Source: Kitasatospora indigofera (GTDB taxonomy: Bacteria > Actinomycetota > Actinomycetes > Streptomycetales > Streptomycetaceae). Taken from it: a stretch of DNA of 64,000 bases. The stretch covers positions 1 through 64,000 of the forward strand of contig NZ_BNBO01000027.1 in the NCBI RefSeq assembly GCF_014655955.1, given 5' to 3'. Below, in pieces: positions 8,856 to 17,477 of the stretch. Both the position numbers and the translations under genes were made by a program. The number at the start of each line of letters is the position of its first letter. Position 1 is the first letter of the stretch. A model generated the notes under the pieces. The model made no database searches. It was not told where the DNA came from and worked only from the letters and a program-made list of their open reading frames with translations.

Positions 8856-10129
8856 GCGCGGACGCGACCGCCGCGCCCCTCACCGAGCAGCAGCACGAGG
8901 ACCTCCGCTCCCTGCTCGGCGCCTGGGCGCTGGGCGCCTGCCCGCGGCGCGAGGCCGCCGCACTGGAACGGCACCTGCGGCTCTGCCCCGACTGCGCGGA
9001 GGAGGGCACCCGGCTGCGGGACGCCGCCGGGTGGCTCTCCGCCGACGAGCCGCTCGACCCGTCCGGCGCGCTGCGCCAACAGGTGCTCGACTGGTGCCTG
9101 GCCCGGCGCCCGGCCGAACTCCCCGTCCCGGCCTGGGGCGCGCCGTACGCCGCCGAGACCGCCAAACTCGACGCGCTGCTGCGCGACCTCGGCCCCGAGG
9201 AGTGGCAGGAGATCGTCGAACTCCCCTGGCACGGCGGCACGGACCGGCTGCGGCCGGCCGAGGTGCTCAGCCACCTGGCCGCGGTCGACGGCTACCTGGC
9301 GCTGTCCCTCGGACTGCCCGACCCCGTCCCGGCCGGGCCCGGCCCCGCCGCCCCGGCCGCCGGCCCCGCCCCGGCCGCGGGCGCCGCGGAGACCCCCGGC
9401 CCGCCGGCACCGGAGCCTGCCGGGCGGCCCGCGCCGCGGGTCCCCCGGCAGGGCGCCTCGCCGTTCAGCGGGATCGTCGACCGCACCGAGCGGCTGGCCG
9501 CCGCCCGGGCCGGCTGCTCCCCCGAGTCCGTCCGCACGCTGTGGCGCCGGCAGACCCGCGCCCTGGTCCGCGGCGCCGCGCTGGCGCCCGGCGGCAACCT
9601 CCCGGTCGACTACGGCTTCGCCGCCCTGCCGCTGCGGGACGCCTTCGTCGACCGGGCCTTCGAGTGCTACGTGCACGGCGAGGACGTGGCCCGCGCGGTC
9701 GCCTACCCGTACGCGCCGCCGGCGCCGCCGCACCTGCGGCAGATGATCGACCTGGCCGCCCGGATGCTCCCCGAGGCGGTGGCCGCGCTGCGCCGGGCCG
9801 GGCGGCCGGGCGCAGCCGGTCCGCCGGGCCCCGAGGGAGGCGGCCGCACGGACGGTGAGCGGCGGCCGGCGAGGCTGCTCAGACTGGTGATCGACGGCCC
9901 GGCGGCCGGCGAGTGGCTGATCCCGCTGGACGGGCCCGCCCCGCCGGGCAACCCGGCCGGGTACGGGCGGACCACCGAGCCGGTGGCCGCGATGGTGCTG
10001 GACGGGCTGGAGTTCTGCCAGCTGGCCGCCGCCCACCGCGACCCGGACCGGGTGCCGGTCGGCGAGCACGGCGACCGGGCCGCGATCCGCGAGGTGCTGC
10101 GCGCCGCCCCGCTGCTGTCCCGGCCCTGA
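8852..10129 (+). CDS. Zinc-finger anti-sigma factor fused to a mycothiol-enzyme-like (MDMPI_N) domain
   Basis: A 425-residue protein coupled to the preceding sigma gene. The N-terminus is a zinc anti-sigma domain with H-x3-C-x2-C (HLRLCPDC), which would bind and hold the sigma factor. From about residue 105 the sequence (LDALLRDLGPEEWQEIVELP, then VLSHLAAVDGYLALSL) resembles the N-terminal domain of mycothiol-dependent maleylpyruvate isomerases. A low-complexity Ala/Pro/Gly stretch follows at about residues 155-200, and then a second alpha-helical half. No transmembrane helix is seen, so it is probably cytosolic. The fusion suggests sensing of thiol or redox state, which is inference. Confidence 0.88.
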   Translation: MSADATAAPLTEQQHEDLRSLLGAWALGACPRREAAALERHLRLCPDCAEEGTRLRDAAGWLSADEPLDPSGALRQQVLDWCLARRPAELPVPAWGAPYAAETAKLDALLRDLGPEEWQEIVELPWHGGTDRLRPAEVLSHLAAVDGYLALSLGLPDPVPAGPGPAAPAAGPAPAAGAAETPGPPAPEPAGRPAPRVPRQGASPFSGIVDRTERLAAARAGCSPESVRTLWRRQTRALVRGAALAPGGNLPVDYGFAALPLRDAFVDRAFECYVHGEDVARAVAYPYAPPAPPHLRQMIDLAARMLPEAVAALRRAGRPGAAGPPGPEGGGRTDGERRPARLLRLVIDGPAAGEWLIPLDGPAPPGNPAGYGRTTEPVAAMVLDGLEFCQLAAAHRDPDRVPVGEHGDRAAIREVLRAAPLLSRP

Positions 10130-10138
10130 GCGGCCCGG

Positions 10139-10162
10139 CCGGCCGGCGAAGGCGCCGGCCGG
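10139..10162. terminator. Bidirectional hairpin between anti-sigma and purU
   Basis: A 10-bp GC stem (10139-10148 with 10153-10162) encloses an AAGG loop. It lies in the 42-base space between two convergent stop codons. Confidence 0.55.
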
Positions 10163-10171
10163 GGCCGGGGC

Positions 10172-11038
10172 TCAGGTGAAGACGACCGTGCGCGTCCCGT
10201 TGAGCAGCACCCGGTGCTCGCTGTGCCACTTCACGGCCCGCGCCAGCGCCTGGCACTCGACGTCCCGGCCGAGCGCGACCAGCTGGTCCGGCGTCACGTC
10301 GTGGGTGACCCGGGCCACCTCCTGCTCGATGATCGGGCCCTCGTCCAGGTCCGCCGTGACGTAGTGCGCGGTGGCGCCGATCAGCTTCACGCCCCGGGTG
10401 TGCGCCTGGTGGTACGGCTTGGCGCCCTTGAAGCTCGGCAGGAAGGAGTGGTGGATGTTGATCACCCGGCCGGACAGCGCCTTGCACAGGTCGTCCGAGA
10501 GCACCTGCATGTAGCGGGCCAGCACGACCAGGTCGACGTTCTCCCGCTCGACCAGGTCGAGCAGCTGCCGCTCGGCGTCCGCCTTGGTGTCCCGGGTGAC
10601 CGGGATGTGCACGAAGGGGATCCCGTAGGACTCGGTGAGCTCCTCGAAGTCGCCGTGGTTGGAGACCACCGCGGCGATCTCCACCGGCAGCGCGCCGATG
10701 CTGGTGCGGAACAGCAGGTCGTTCAGGCAGTGCCCGAACTTGCTGACCATCAGGACGATCCGCATCCGCTCGGCGCTGGGGTGGATCCGCCAGTCCATCC
10801 GGAACGAGGCCCCGATGGCGGCGAAGCTGGCCCGCAGCTTGTCGACCGTGACCGGCTCCTCGGCGGAGAAGTGCACCCGCATGAAGAACAGCCCGCTGTC
10901 CCCGTCGCCGAACTGCTGGCTGTCGATGATGTTGCAGCCGGTCATGAAGAGGTAGCTGGAGACCGCGTGCACGATCCCCTGCTTGTCCGGGCAGGACAGC
11001 GTGAGGACGTACTGGGCGCTGGCCGTCTGCTGTTCCAC
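10172..11038 (-). CDS. purU: Formyltetrahydrofolate deformylase
   Basis: A 288-residue enzyme that hydrolyses 10-formyl-THF to formate and THF, supplying formate and balancing the one-carbon pool. The N-terminal ACT domain (LTLSCPDKQGIVHAVSSYLF) is the regulatory part. The C-terminal formyltransferase-fold domain contains the conserved INIHHSFLPSFKGAKPYHQA and the catalytic-region aspartate in HYVTADLDEGPI. GTG 11038 has AGGA 7 bases upstream and gives the family's usual length; an in-frame ATG at 11089 would add 17 atypical residues. Convergent with the anti-sigma gene. Confidence 0.95.
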   Translation of the reverse strand: MEQQTASAQYVLTLSCPDKQGIVHAVSSYLFMTGCNIIDSQQFGDGDSGLFFMRVHFSAEEPVTVDKLRASFAAIGASFRMDWRIHPSAERMRIVLMVSKFGHCLNDLLFRTSIGALPVEIAAVVSNHGDFEELTESYGIPFVHIPVTRDTKADAERQLLDLVERENVDLVVLARYMQVLSDDLCKALSGRVINIHHSFLPSFKGAKPYHQAHTRGVKLIGATAHYVTADLDEGPIIEQEVARVTHDVTPDQLVALGRDVECQALARAVKWHSEHRVLLNGTRTVVFT

Positions 11039-11192
11039 GGTGGGGTCCTGTCCTGAAGATCGTTCGGCGTGGACGGTCAAGCGTGTCATATTCCGGACAG
11101 TGCTCGTCGCCCTGCCCGAACTGCGGGACGCCCGCCCGCGACGGCCCGGGGCCGGTGCGGGAACGGGAGCGAGAACGGGCGGGCGGGGGCGG

Positions 11193-11636
11193 TCAGACCT
11201 GCGTCATGATCCGCAGGACCTCCAGGGACCGCGGGGCCGCGTCCGGATCGTCGCCGTCGTTCTGGGCCAGCCGCACGTGGGCCTCCCGGCAGGCCCGGAC
11301 CGCCTCCGGCCAGCCGTGGTGCGCCAGGTAGTCGGAGACCGGCGCGTCCGCGCCCACCTGGTGCAGGATCCGCACCACGCGCAGCACCGCGACGTCCACC
11401 ACGGCGGCCTCGCCGGAGTCACGGAAGATCGTGCCGACGTACTTCTCGGCGGACCAGCGGTCCAGCCAGGTGTCCTCGACCAAGCGGTACACGGCATCGG
11501 TCACGTCGCCGAAGCCCTCGCGGCCGGCCAGCCAGGTCTCCTGCTGGAAGGCGGGGTCGGACAGCATGTGCAGCGCCGAGCGCAGTCGGGCGCGCCAGCG
11601 CCACCAGGGCAGGTCGTTGAGCGGCATGCCGCCCAT
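11193..11636 (-). CDS. Conserved actinobacterial protein of unknown function
   Basis: A 147-residue protein with a Trp/Arg-rich start (LNDLPWWRWRARLRSALHML) and a compact helical body (VTDAVYRLVEDTWLDRWSAE, then GEAAVVDVAVLRVVRILHQV). No enzyme motif, signal peptide or membrane segment is seen. I recognise the opening as a recurring Streptomyces family but know no function. Start choice is weak: ATGs at 11636 and 11627 precede the conserved part and another at 11708 is possible; none has a good ribosome site. Divergent from the solute-binding protein at 11881. Confidence 0.75.
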   Translation of the reverse strand: MGGMPLNDLPWWRWRARLRSALHMLSDPAFQQETWLAGREGFGDVTDAVYRLVEDTWLDRWSAEKYVGTIFRDSGEAAVVDVAVLRVVRILHQVGADAPVSDYLAHHGWPEAVRACREAHVRLAQNDGDDPDAAPRSLEVLRIMTQV

Positions 11637-11880
11637 CGTGCTGGAGCGGTGCCCCGGACGAGAAGGGTTTCGGGCAGACCGATACGAAGAATCTGTGCTG
11701 GCGGACATGGGGAGAGATCGTACGTTCCCCCACCGTTCGTGTTCTACACGCGTCCCCGACCCACCCCACCCGGTGTTCCGCCCCCGTTGGCCGTCCGTTC
11801 TCTTTTCTGCCCTCTGTGCTTGTGGCATGGCGGCTTGGCTGGTGCCAGTGAGCAACAGGGTTGCCCAGGGAGGGAAAGCC

Positions 11881-13233
11881 ATGTTCAGGCAGTCCGCATC
11901 GCCCGAGGACCAGCAGTCGGCGGGAGACCAGCAGCCGCCCCGGCGCCGTGACGACGCGGCGAACCGGCCCGGAGGACGCTCCGGAGGACGCCGGACCGTG
12001 GTCGGCACGGCCGTGGCGGCGGCCCTGCTGCCGGCCCTGTTCGCCACCTCGGCCTGCGGCGGCCCGGCCGACGCCTCCACCGGTGGCGCCGAACTCACGG
12101 TGATGACCTGGGCCCCGTCCGGCACCGGGTCCACCGACCGGCCCGGCATGACGGCGCTGGCCGAGGCGATCGGCCGCGACATCAACTCCAAGGGCGGCCT
12201 GGGCGGTCACAAGGTGCGGGTACTGACCTGCAACGAGCACAACGAGGCGCCGGGCGCCGCCAAGTGCGCGCAGCAGGCGGTGGACGCCAAGGCGATCGCC
12301 GTGGTCGGCTCGTACAGCCAGTTCGGCGAGAGCTTCATGACCACCCTGGAGCGGGCCGGGATCCCGTACCTCGGCGGCTACGGCCTCTCCGGCGCCGAGT
12401 TCACCAGCCCGCTGTCGTACCCCGTGGCCGGCGGCATGCCGGCGCTGATCGCCGGCAGCGGCCGCCAGCTGGTCGACACCGGCTGCCGTTCGGTCTCGCT
12501 GGTCCGCCCGGACACCCCGGCCGGCGACAGCCTGCTCGGCTACCTCGCCAACGCGCTCAAGCCGGCCGGCGTCAAGCTGGTCGACGTCAAGGCGCCGGAG
12601 AAGTCCAGCAACTACACCGAGGTCGCCCGCAAGGCCATCGGCAAGGACGAGAGCGGCAACTGCGTGACGGTCGCCCTGGGCACCGAGCCGACCGGCAACC
12701 TGCTCGACTCCTACCGCCGCCTCGGCTCCAGGAACACCCGGCTCGCCTCGGTGATCGGCAGCGTCCAGCAGTCGGTGGTGGACTCCACCGGCGGCGACAG
12801 CGGTCCGCTGTCCGGCGCGTACGTCGCCGGCTGGTACCCGCCGGAGTCCTCCGGGGTCTGGGACGCGCTGCGCTCGGTGGTCCGGGGCAGCACGGCCGAC
12901 GGCAGGACGATCGACGTCGCCGACTCCGGCGTGCAGACCACCTGGGTCGCCTACGAGGTGCTGCGCCAGGTCGGCGAACGGCTCACCGCCGCCGGGCGCC
13001 CGCTCAACGCCAAGGCGCTGACCGCGGTGCTGGACAGCGGCGACCCGATCGACACGGCCGGCCTCACCCCGCCGCTGGCCTGGGGCGCCACCAACATGCT
13101 GGCCAGCGCGGAGTCGCCGCGGCTGGTGAACACCTGGGTCACGTACCAGCAGGCGAGCTCCGGACGGCTCACCCTCCAGCAGCCCGGCTTCGTGGACGTC
13201 CGCTGGGTGCTGACCGGCGGCAAGAAGCCGTAA
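11881..13233 (+). CDS. Branched-chain amino-acid-type ABC solute-binding lipoprotein
   Basis: A 450-residue extracellular binding protein of the type I periplasmic-binding (Leu/Ile/Val-like) fold. The N-terminus has an Arg pair (residues 37-38), a hydrophobic stretch and a Cys at 59 in FATSACGG, a lipoprotein-like cleavage site, possibly Tat-exported. Family features include INSKGGLGGHKVRVLTCNEH and VGSYSQFGESFM. ATG 11881 is preceded by an ideal AGGGAGGGA. No permease or ATPase genes are adjacent, so it is an orphan binding protein that may serve as a receptor or pair with a distant transporter. The ligand is unknown. Confidence 0.88.
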   Translation: MFRQSASPEDQQSAGDQQPPRRRDDAANRPGGRSGGRRTVVGTAVAAALLPALFATSACGGPADASTGGAELTVMTWAPSGTGSTDRPGMTALAEAIGRDINSKGGLGGHKVRVLTCNEHNEAPGAAKCAQQAVDAKAIAVVGSYSQFGESFMTTLERAGIPYLGGYGLSGAEFTSPLSYPVAGGMPALIAGSGRQLVDTGCRSVSLVRPDTPAGDSLLGYLANALKPAGVKLVDVKAPEKSSNYTEVARKAIGKDESGNCVTVALGTEPTGNLLDSYRRLGSRNTRLASVIGSVQQSVVDSTGGDSGPLSGAYVAGWYPPESSGVWDALRSVVRGSTADGRTIDVADSGVQTTWVAYEVLRQVGERLTAAGRPLNAKALTAVLDSGDPIDTAGLTPPLAWGATNMLASAESPRLVNTWVTYQQASSGRLTLQQPGFVDVRWVLTGGKKP

Positions 13234-13259
13234 CGGACGACCGCGGGTGCGGTGAAGGG

Positions 13260-13291
13260 GGCGGGCCGGGCCGGTGGGGCCCCGGCCCGCC
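13260..13291. terminator. Hairpin after the solute-binding protein gene
   Basis: GGCGGGCCGGG at 13260-13270 pairs perfectly with CCCGGCCCGCC at 13281-13291 around a 10-base loop and is followed by a pyrimidine stretch (TTCCTGTTC). It lies 26 bases after the stop codon. Confidence 0.65.
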
Positions 13292-13427
13292 TTCCTGTTC
13301 CGGGCCCGGGCCCGGCCTCCCGCCCGGGAGCGGAGCAGACGGGGGCGGCCCGCCCCGGTGGGGCGGGCCGGGCCCGCGGCGGGCTGCCGCGCGAGGCGGT
13401 GCGGGGGCTGGAGGAGCGGTGCGGGGG

Positions 13428-14585
13428 CTAGAGGTCCCCGTCGCTCTTGGTGGCCAGGCCGGCCTGGCCGGCGATGGCGTTCCACAGCGCGGAGGCCTGC
13501 TTCTTGGCCGTGGTGGCCGTGCCGCTGGCCGCCACCGCCGCCTTGTAGTGCGGGTTGTCCTTCTTCGTCGGGTCGCAGCCCGCCTGGGCGTCCCCGGCCC
13601 AGGCCGCGTACTCGGTGTCGGCCGTGGCCGACGCCTCCCAGGCCTGGTTGAGCTGCTCGACCAGCTGCGGGCCGGTGGGCAGCTGGTCCGTCTTCAGCGC
13701 CGCCAGCTTGGTCTTCAGATCCCTGCGCTGGCCGGCCGCCGCGGTCAGTGCCTGCTGCGACTCGGGCAGCTTGTCGCACTTCTGCACGGAGGCGACCGCG
13801 CCGATCACCGCCTGCCGGCTGTCGTTGGCGGTGCCCAGCAGGTCGGAGAGCCCCTTGGCCTGCTCCTTGGCCTCCGGGCCGAGCGCTCCGGCGGTGGCCC
13901 CGGCGCTGCCGCTGCCGGCGGCGCTGCTGCCCGCCGCGACCGGCGCACCCGGCTTGGTCCGGCCGTCGTCGGTGGAGTCGCCGCCGCTCACCAGCACGGC
14001 GACCAGGATCCCGGCGGCGGCGCAGCCGGCCACCACCCCGCCGATGATCAGCTTCGAGGACGGCCGCCGGCCGCCGGCACCCGGCGAGGAGCGGGTGGTG
14101 GGGGTGAAGGTCGTCTCGGCCTGGGCGGGGTAGCCGGCACCGGCCGGCGCGGCCGCCGGGTACCCGGCCTGCTGGTAGCCCTGGTCCACCGGGGCGTAAC
14201 CCTGGTCGGCGGAGCCGTAGCCGGGCTGCGGCGCGGGCTGGTAGCCCTGCGCGGGCCCCTGGGCGGGGTAGCCGCCGCCCTGCGGGTCCGAGGTGGGGTA
14301 CGGCGGCAGGTACTGGGTCTCCGGCGCCGGAGCGGCGGCCTGCGGGGCCGCATACTGCTGCTGGCCGCCCCAGCTGCCGCCGGGGGCCGGTGCGGGCTGC
14401 CCCGGGCCGCCGCCCAGGTACTCGGGCTGGCCGGGCTGCGCCGGCAGGCCGGGCTGGCCCTGCTGCTGGCCGGGCTGCTGGCCCTGCTGCTGATCCGGCT
14501 GGCCCTGCTGCTGGCCGGGTTCCGGCCGGAAGAGGTCGTCCAGATTGAAGTCACCGGAGTTGGGATACGAGCGGCGCTGGTTCAA
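13428..14585 (-). CDS. Gln/Pro-rich single-pass membrane protein, unknown function
   Basis: A 385-residue protein. About the first 170 residues are low-complexity Gln/Pro/Gly/Tyr (repeats of the GQQQGQP and GYxPxxQGY type), cytosolic and probably disordered. One membrane helix follows near residues 180-205 (LIIGGVVAGCAAAGILVAVL). The outer domain of about 180 residues has two cysteines (VQKCDKLPES; DAQAGCDPTKK) and is helical. The start is TTG at 14585: GAGGA lies 7 bases upstream and no ATG or GTG fits as well. The topology resembles actinobacterial secretion-accessory or signalling proteins, but I do not recognise the outer domain. Confidence 0.82.
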   Translation of the reverse strand: MNQRRSYPNSGDFNLDDLFRPEPGQQQGQPDQQQGQQPGQQQGQPGLPAQPGQPEYLGGGPGQPAPAPGGSWGGQQQYAAPQAAAPAPETQYLPPYPTSDPQGGGYPAQGPAQGYQPAPQPGYGSADQGYAPVDQGYQQAGYPAAAPAGAGYPAQAETTFTPTTRSSPGAGGRRPSSKLIIGGVVAGCAAAGILVAVLVSGGDSTDDGRTKPGAPVAAGSSAAGSGSAGATAGALGPEAKEQAKGLSDLLGTANDSRQAVIGAVASVQKCDKLPESQQALTAAAGQRRDLKTKLAALKTDQLPTGPQLVEQLNQAWEASATADTEYAAWAGDAQAGCDPTKKDNPHYKAAVAASGTATTAKKQASALWNAIAGQAGLATKSDGDL

Positions 14586-15035
14586 CGCGATTCCTCACCT
14601 GTGCGTGACACCGGGCCCGCCGGGACAGCCGACAGCGATCGAGCGGCCGGCGGCCACCCGTGCCCTGTCTCCCGTACGCGCACCCGGGCCTTCCTCGGTT
14701 GTTCCGCGCCCTCGTTGACGGCGGACCACATCTGGGCGGTTCTCTTGGGCGTCAGTTGCCCTTGAACGTCGCGCCCACGGTACCGGTTCACCGTCACGGG
14801 TGACCATGCGGAGTGCCGCTTGCCCGGTTCCGGCCCTCCGGCGGCGGCCCCGAACAGCGCGAACGGCCTTCTCCTGCCCGCCGCCGGGCAGAAGAAGGCC
14901 GGTTTTCGAACCTCGCCCGGGCCGGACCGGCGGTGGCCCCGGGCACAGTCGCGGGACGGACGGAAACACGGCGGACGGGAAGGACGGAACAGGCGGGAAG
15001 GGCGGACGCGGCAGAAGGGCCGCAGGGCGGACGGT
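14586..15035. other. 450-base intergenic region without a supported gene
   Basis: It holds the TTG gene's upstream region and a strong orphan hairpin (listed next). No open frame here has a family signature. A small RNA between 14590 and 14900 on the + strand is conceivable because the hairpin is followed by GTTTTCG. Confidence 0.4.
14864..14901 (+). terminator. Strong orphan hairpin followed by a T-run
   Basis: A 17-bp stem with one mismatch (14864-14880 with 14885-14901) has a 4-base loop and is followed by GTTTTCG. It looks like an intrinsic terminator for rightward transcription, although no + strand gene ends here. It could also stop leftward read-through from the TPR regulator. Confidence 0.55.
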
Positions 15036-15069
15036 GCCCGGGGCCGGCGGCTGTGCCGCGGCCCCGGGC
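15036..15069 (-). terminator. Hairpin after the TPR/HTH regulator
   Basis: GCCCGGGGCCG at 15036-15046 pairs with CGGCCCCGGGC at 15059-15069 around a 12-base loop. It sits 7 bases beyond the stop codon of the leftward gene. Confidence 0.65.
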
Positions 15070-15076
15070 GGCGCCG

Positions 15077-16453
15077 TCAGGCCGCCTCCGCCTCCGCCCT
15101 GGCCTGGAACTCGCGGACCACCCGCTGCTCCCGGTACGGCTCCAGCCGGCGCCGGAACTCGTCCAGGTACTCCACGCCCCGGTTGGAGCGCAGCCCGCTG
15201 AGCAGCCGGACGGCCTGGGTGCCCGTCTCACAGGCCCGTTCGACCTCGCGCTGCTGCAACTGGGCCGTGGCCAGCAGGACGAGGTCCACCGCGCGGCGGC
15301 GCACCCTGGTCGGCGGGTGCAGGTCGAGCGCCCGGCGGGCGTACTTCTCGGCCTGGCCGGCCTGCTCCAGGTCCCGGTGACAGTGCGCCAGTTCGTCGGC
15401 GAGGTAGGCGTCGTCGAAGTGGACGATCCAGTCCGGGTCGTCCTCGGGGTTGCGCCGTTCCATCGCGGCCAGTGCCTTGGCCGCCACCGCCTCGCAGGCG
15501 CGGGCGTCCCCCAGCAGGGCGTGGCCGCGGGCCTCGGCGGCGTAGAACATCGCCATCGCGGTCGGGGTGGCGACCGAGCGGGCCCCCTCCTGGGCGGCGC
15601 GGGCGAGTTGGGCGATCTCCCGCGGGTTGCCGAGGGTCGCCGCCAGGTGGCTCATCGAGGCGGCCAGCACGTAGCCGCCGTAGCCGCGGTCGTCGGCGGC
15701 CTGGGCGAGGCGCAGCGCCTGGATGTAGTAGCGCTGGGCGAGACCGGGCTGCCCGGTGTCGACCGCCATGTAGCCGGCCAGTTCGGTCAGCCGGGCGACC
15801 GCCGCGAACAGCTGCCGGCCGGTGTCGTCCCGGTAGCCGCCGCTGAGCAGGCCGGAGACCACACTGTTGAGGTAGTGCACGACGACCGGGCGGACGTGCC
15901 CGCTGCCGAACCGGTGGTCGAGGTCGACCAGCATCTGCGTGGTGGCCTTGATCGCCGCGACGTCGGAGGGGCCGACCCGGACGGCGCCGCTGCGGGCGAC
16001 CACCGGGTCGGGCGGGGTGATCAGCCAGTCCCGGCTGGGCTCGACCAGGGCCGAGGCGGCCACGGCCGCACCGGTCAGGAAGTCCCGTCGGCCGACGTCG
16101 CTGCGCCACAGCTCGCAGACCTGCTCCAGCGCACCGCTGAGGGTGGCCGAGAACTGCAGCCCGATGCCGGAGCTGAGGTTCTTGCCGTCGGCCATCCCGA
16201 TCTCCTCGACGGAGACCCCGCGGCCGAGTTTGCGGCCGATCGCCTCGGCGATCACGGCCGGTGCCTGGCCGCGCGGTTGCTGGCCGCGTAGCCAGCGGGC
16301 GACCGAGGTCTTGTCGTACCGCAGGTCGAGGCCGTGCTCGGCGCCGCACAGGTTCACCCGGCGGGCGAGGCCCGCGTTCGAGCAGCTCGCCTCCTGGATG
16401 AGTTGCTGCAGGCGCTCGTTGGGCTGTCGTGCGACAAGTGGTCTCGCGGCCAT
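15077..16453 (-). CDS. HTH/TPR pleiotropic regulator, NsdA-like
   Basis: A 458-residue cytosolic protein. The N-terminus (NERLQQLIQEASCSNAGLAR, then RYDKTSVARWLRGQQPRG) is a degenerate helix-turn-helix. It is followed by GRRDFLTGAAVAASALVEPS and a C-terminal helical region of tetratricopeptide type (about residues 200-440). This plan matches the Streptomyces family around NsdA, negative regulators of differentiation and antibiotic production. I cannot tell NsdA itself from its paralogues, so no symbol is given. ATG 16453 has GGAGG nine bases upstream. Divergent from the prim-pol-like gene. Confidence 0.85.
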   Translation of the reverse strand: MAARPLVARQPNERLQQLIQEASCSNAGLARRVNLCGAEHGLDLRYDKTSVARWLRGQQPRGQAPAVIAEAIGRKLGRGVSVEEIGMADGKNLSSGIGLQFSATLSGALEQVCELWRSDVGRRDFLTGAAVAASALVEPSRDWLITPPDPVVARSGAVRVGPSDVAAIKATTQMLVDLDHRFGSGHVRPVVVHYLNSVVSGLLSGGYRDDTGRQLFAAVARLTELAGYMAVDTGQPGLAQRYYIQALRLAQAADDRGYGGYVLAASMSHLAATLGNPREIAQLARAAQEGARSVATPTAMAMFYAAEARGHALLGDARACEAVAAKALAAMERRNPEDDPDWIVHFDDAYLADELAHCHRDLEQAGQAEKYARRALDLHPPTRVRRRAVDLVLLATAQLQQREVERACETGTQAVRLLSGLRSNRGVEYLDEFRRRLEPYREQRVVREFQARAEAEAA

Positions 16454-16760
16454 GGGCTTCGCCTCCCCAACGCCCTCCGGTCCCGGCCGGCGGACGACGA
16501 TTCTGCTGATCTGTTGCCGACTGTCCGACCGTCCAAGGAATCTGACACCAGGTTAGCGATCAGCAACGCCAGCGGGATACCCACGGTGACGGTCCTCACC
16601 CCCCGCGCGCCCGGGAGAATGCCCCCGTGCGCCCCCACTGCGCCCGGTCCGCCCCAGCTCCGGCGGGGAGCACTCACCGGTTCGGGTGACATTGCGGCCC
16701 CCGGGCACACCTCCTCCCGCCGGGCCGTAACCAGCCTCACGGACGGTAGTTGAGCAGCGC
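16454..16760. other. Divergent promoter region, no supported gene
   Basis: These 307 bases separate the TPR/HTH regulator from the prim-pol-like gene. An AT-richer patch around 16530-16570 is the likeliest promoter site. No clear operator was found. Confidence 0.4.
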
Positions 16761-17477
16761 GTGGAAGACACCCCAGGAGCCCCCGGGCGGAGCAGCGACA
16801 GCGAGCTGCCCGCACTGCTCATCGAAGCCGTCAGCTACGCCGAGGAACGCCACTGGGAGGTCGCCCCCGGCGCCTGGCTGGTCGACGGCGACGGACCGGC
16901 CCGCTGCTCGTGCGGCGACCCCGGCTGCGAGGCCCCGGGCGCGCACCCGGTCGGCGACGACTGGCGCGGCCGGGCCAGCGCGGGCCCGGGTGTGGTGCGC
17001 CGCTGGTGGACGGAGACCCCGCAGGCCTCGATCCTGCTGCCGACCGGGCGCTCCTTCGACGCGCTGGACGTGCCCGAGGTGGCCGGCTGCCTGGCGCTGG
17101 CCCGGATGGAGCGGATGGGCCTGCAGCTCGGCCCGGTGGTGGCGGTGCCGGCCGCGGCCGGCCAGGTCGGGCGGCGGCTGCTGTTCCTGGTGCTGCCCGG
17201 GGTGCTGGCCAAGCTCCCCGAGATGCTCCGCAAGCTGGGCTGGGCGCCCGGCCGGCTCGACCTGGTGGCACGCGGCGAGGGCGACTGGATCGTGGCCCCG
17301 CCCTCGCGGGTGGGCCCGTACAGCTTCGCGCAGTGGGCCCGGCCGCCGTCCTCCACCAACCGGTGGCTGCTGCCGGACGCCGCCGAGCTGATCAACCCGC
17401 TGGCCTACGCCTGCGGCCGCGAGGCCCCCGCCGTGGCGGCCCGGCAGGGCCGGACGGCGGTGCACCAGCACTCCTGA
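16761..17477 (+). CDS. Prim-pol domain (bifunctional DNA primase/polymerase N-terminal) protein
   Basis: A 238-residue protein resembling the N-terminal archaeo-eukaryotic primase/polymerase domain found in phage and plasmid replicases. It has a Cys cluster (CSCGDPGCEAPGAHPVGDDW), a Trp-Trp stretch (VRRWWTETPQASILLPTG) and the beta strands expected around the active site. The usual DxD catalytic pair after the TG strand is not seen; the sequence there is ALDVPE. No helicase domain follows. It may be a domesticated, non-catalytic prim-pol paired with the divergent regulator, which is inference. GTG 16761 lacks a strong ribosome site. Confidence 0.75.
   Translation: MEDTPGAPGRSSDSELPALLIEAVSYAEERHWEVAPGAWLVDGDGPARCSCGDPGCEAPGAHPVGDDWRGRASAGPGVVRRWWTETPQASILLPTGRSFDALDVPEVAGCLALARMERMGLQLGPVVAVPAAAGQVGRRLLFLVLPGVLAKLPEMLRKLGWAPGRLDLVARGEGDWIVAPPSRVGPYSFAQWARPPSSTNRWLLPDAAELINPLAYACGREAPAVAARQGRTAVHQHS

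Noticed and set aside
15077..16453. Assigning the symbol nsdA
   Set aside because: Architecture fits, but Streptomyces has paralogues and the gene context (prim-pol-like, dmdR-like neighbours) does not prove identity.
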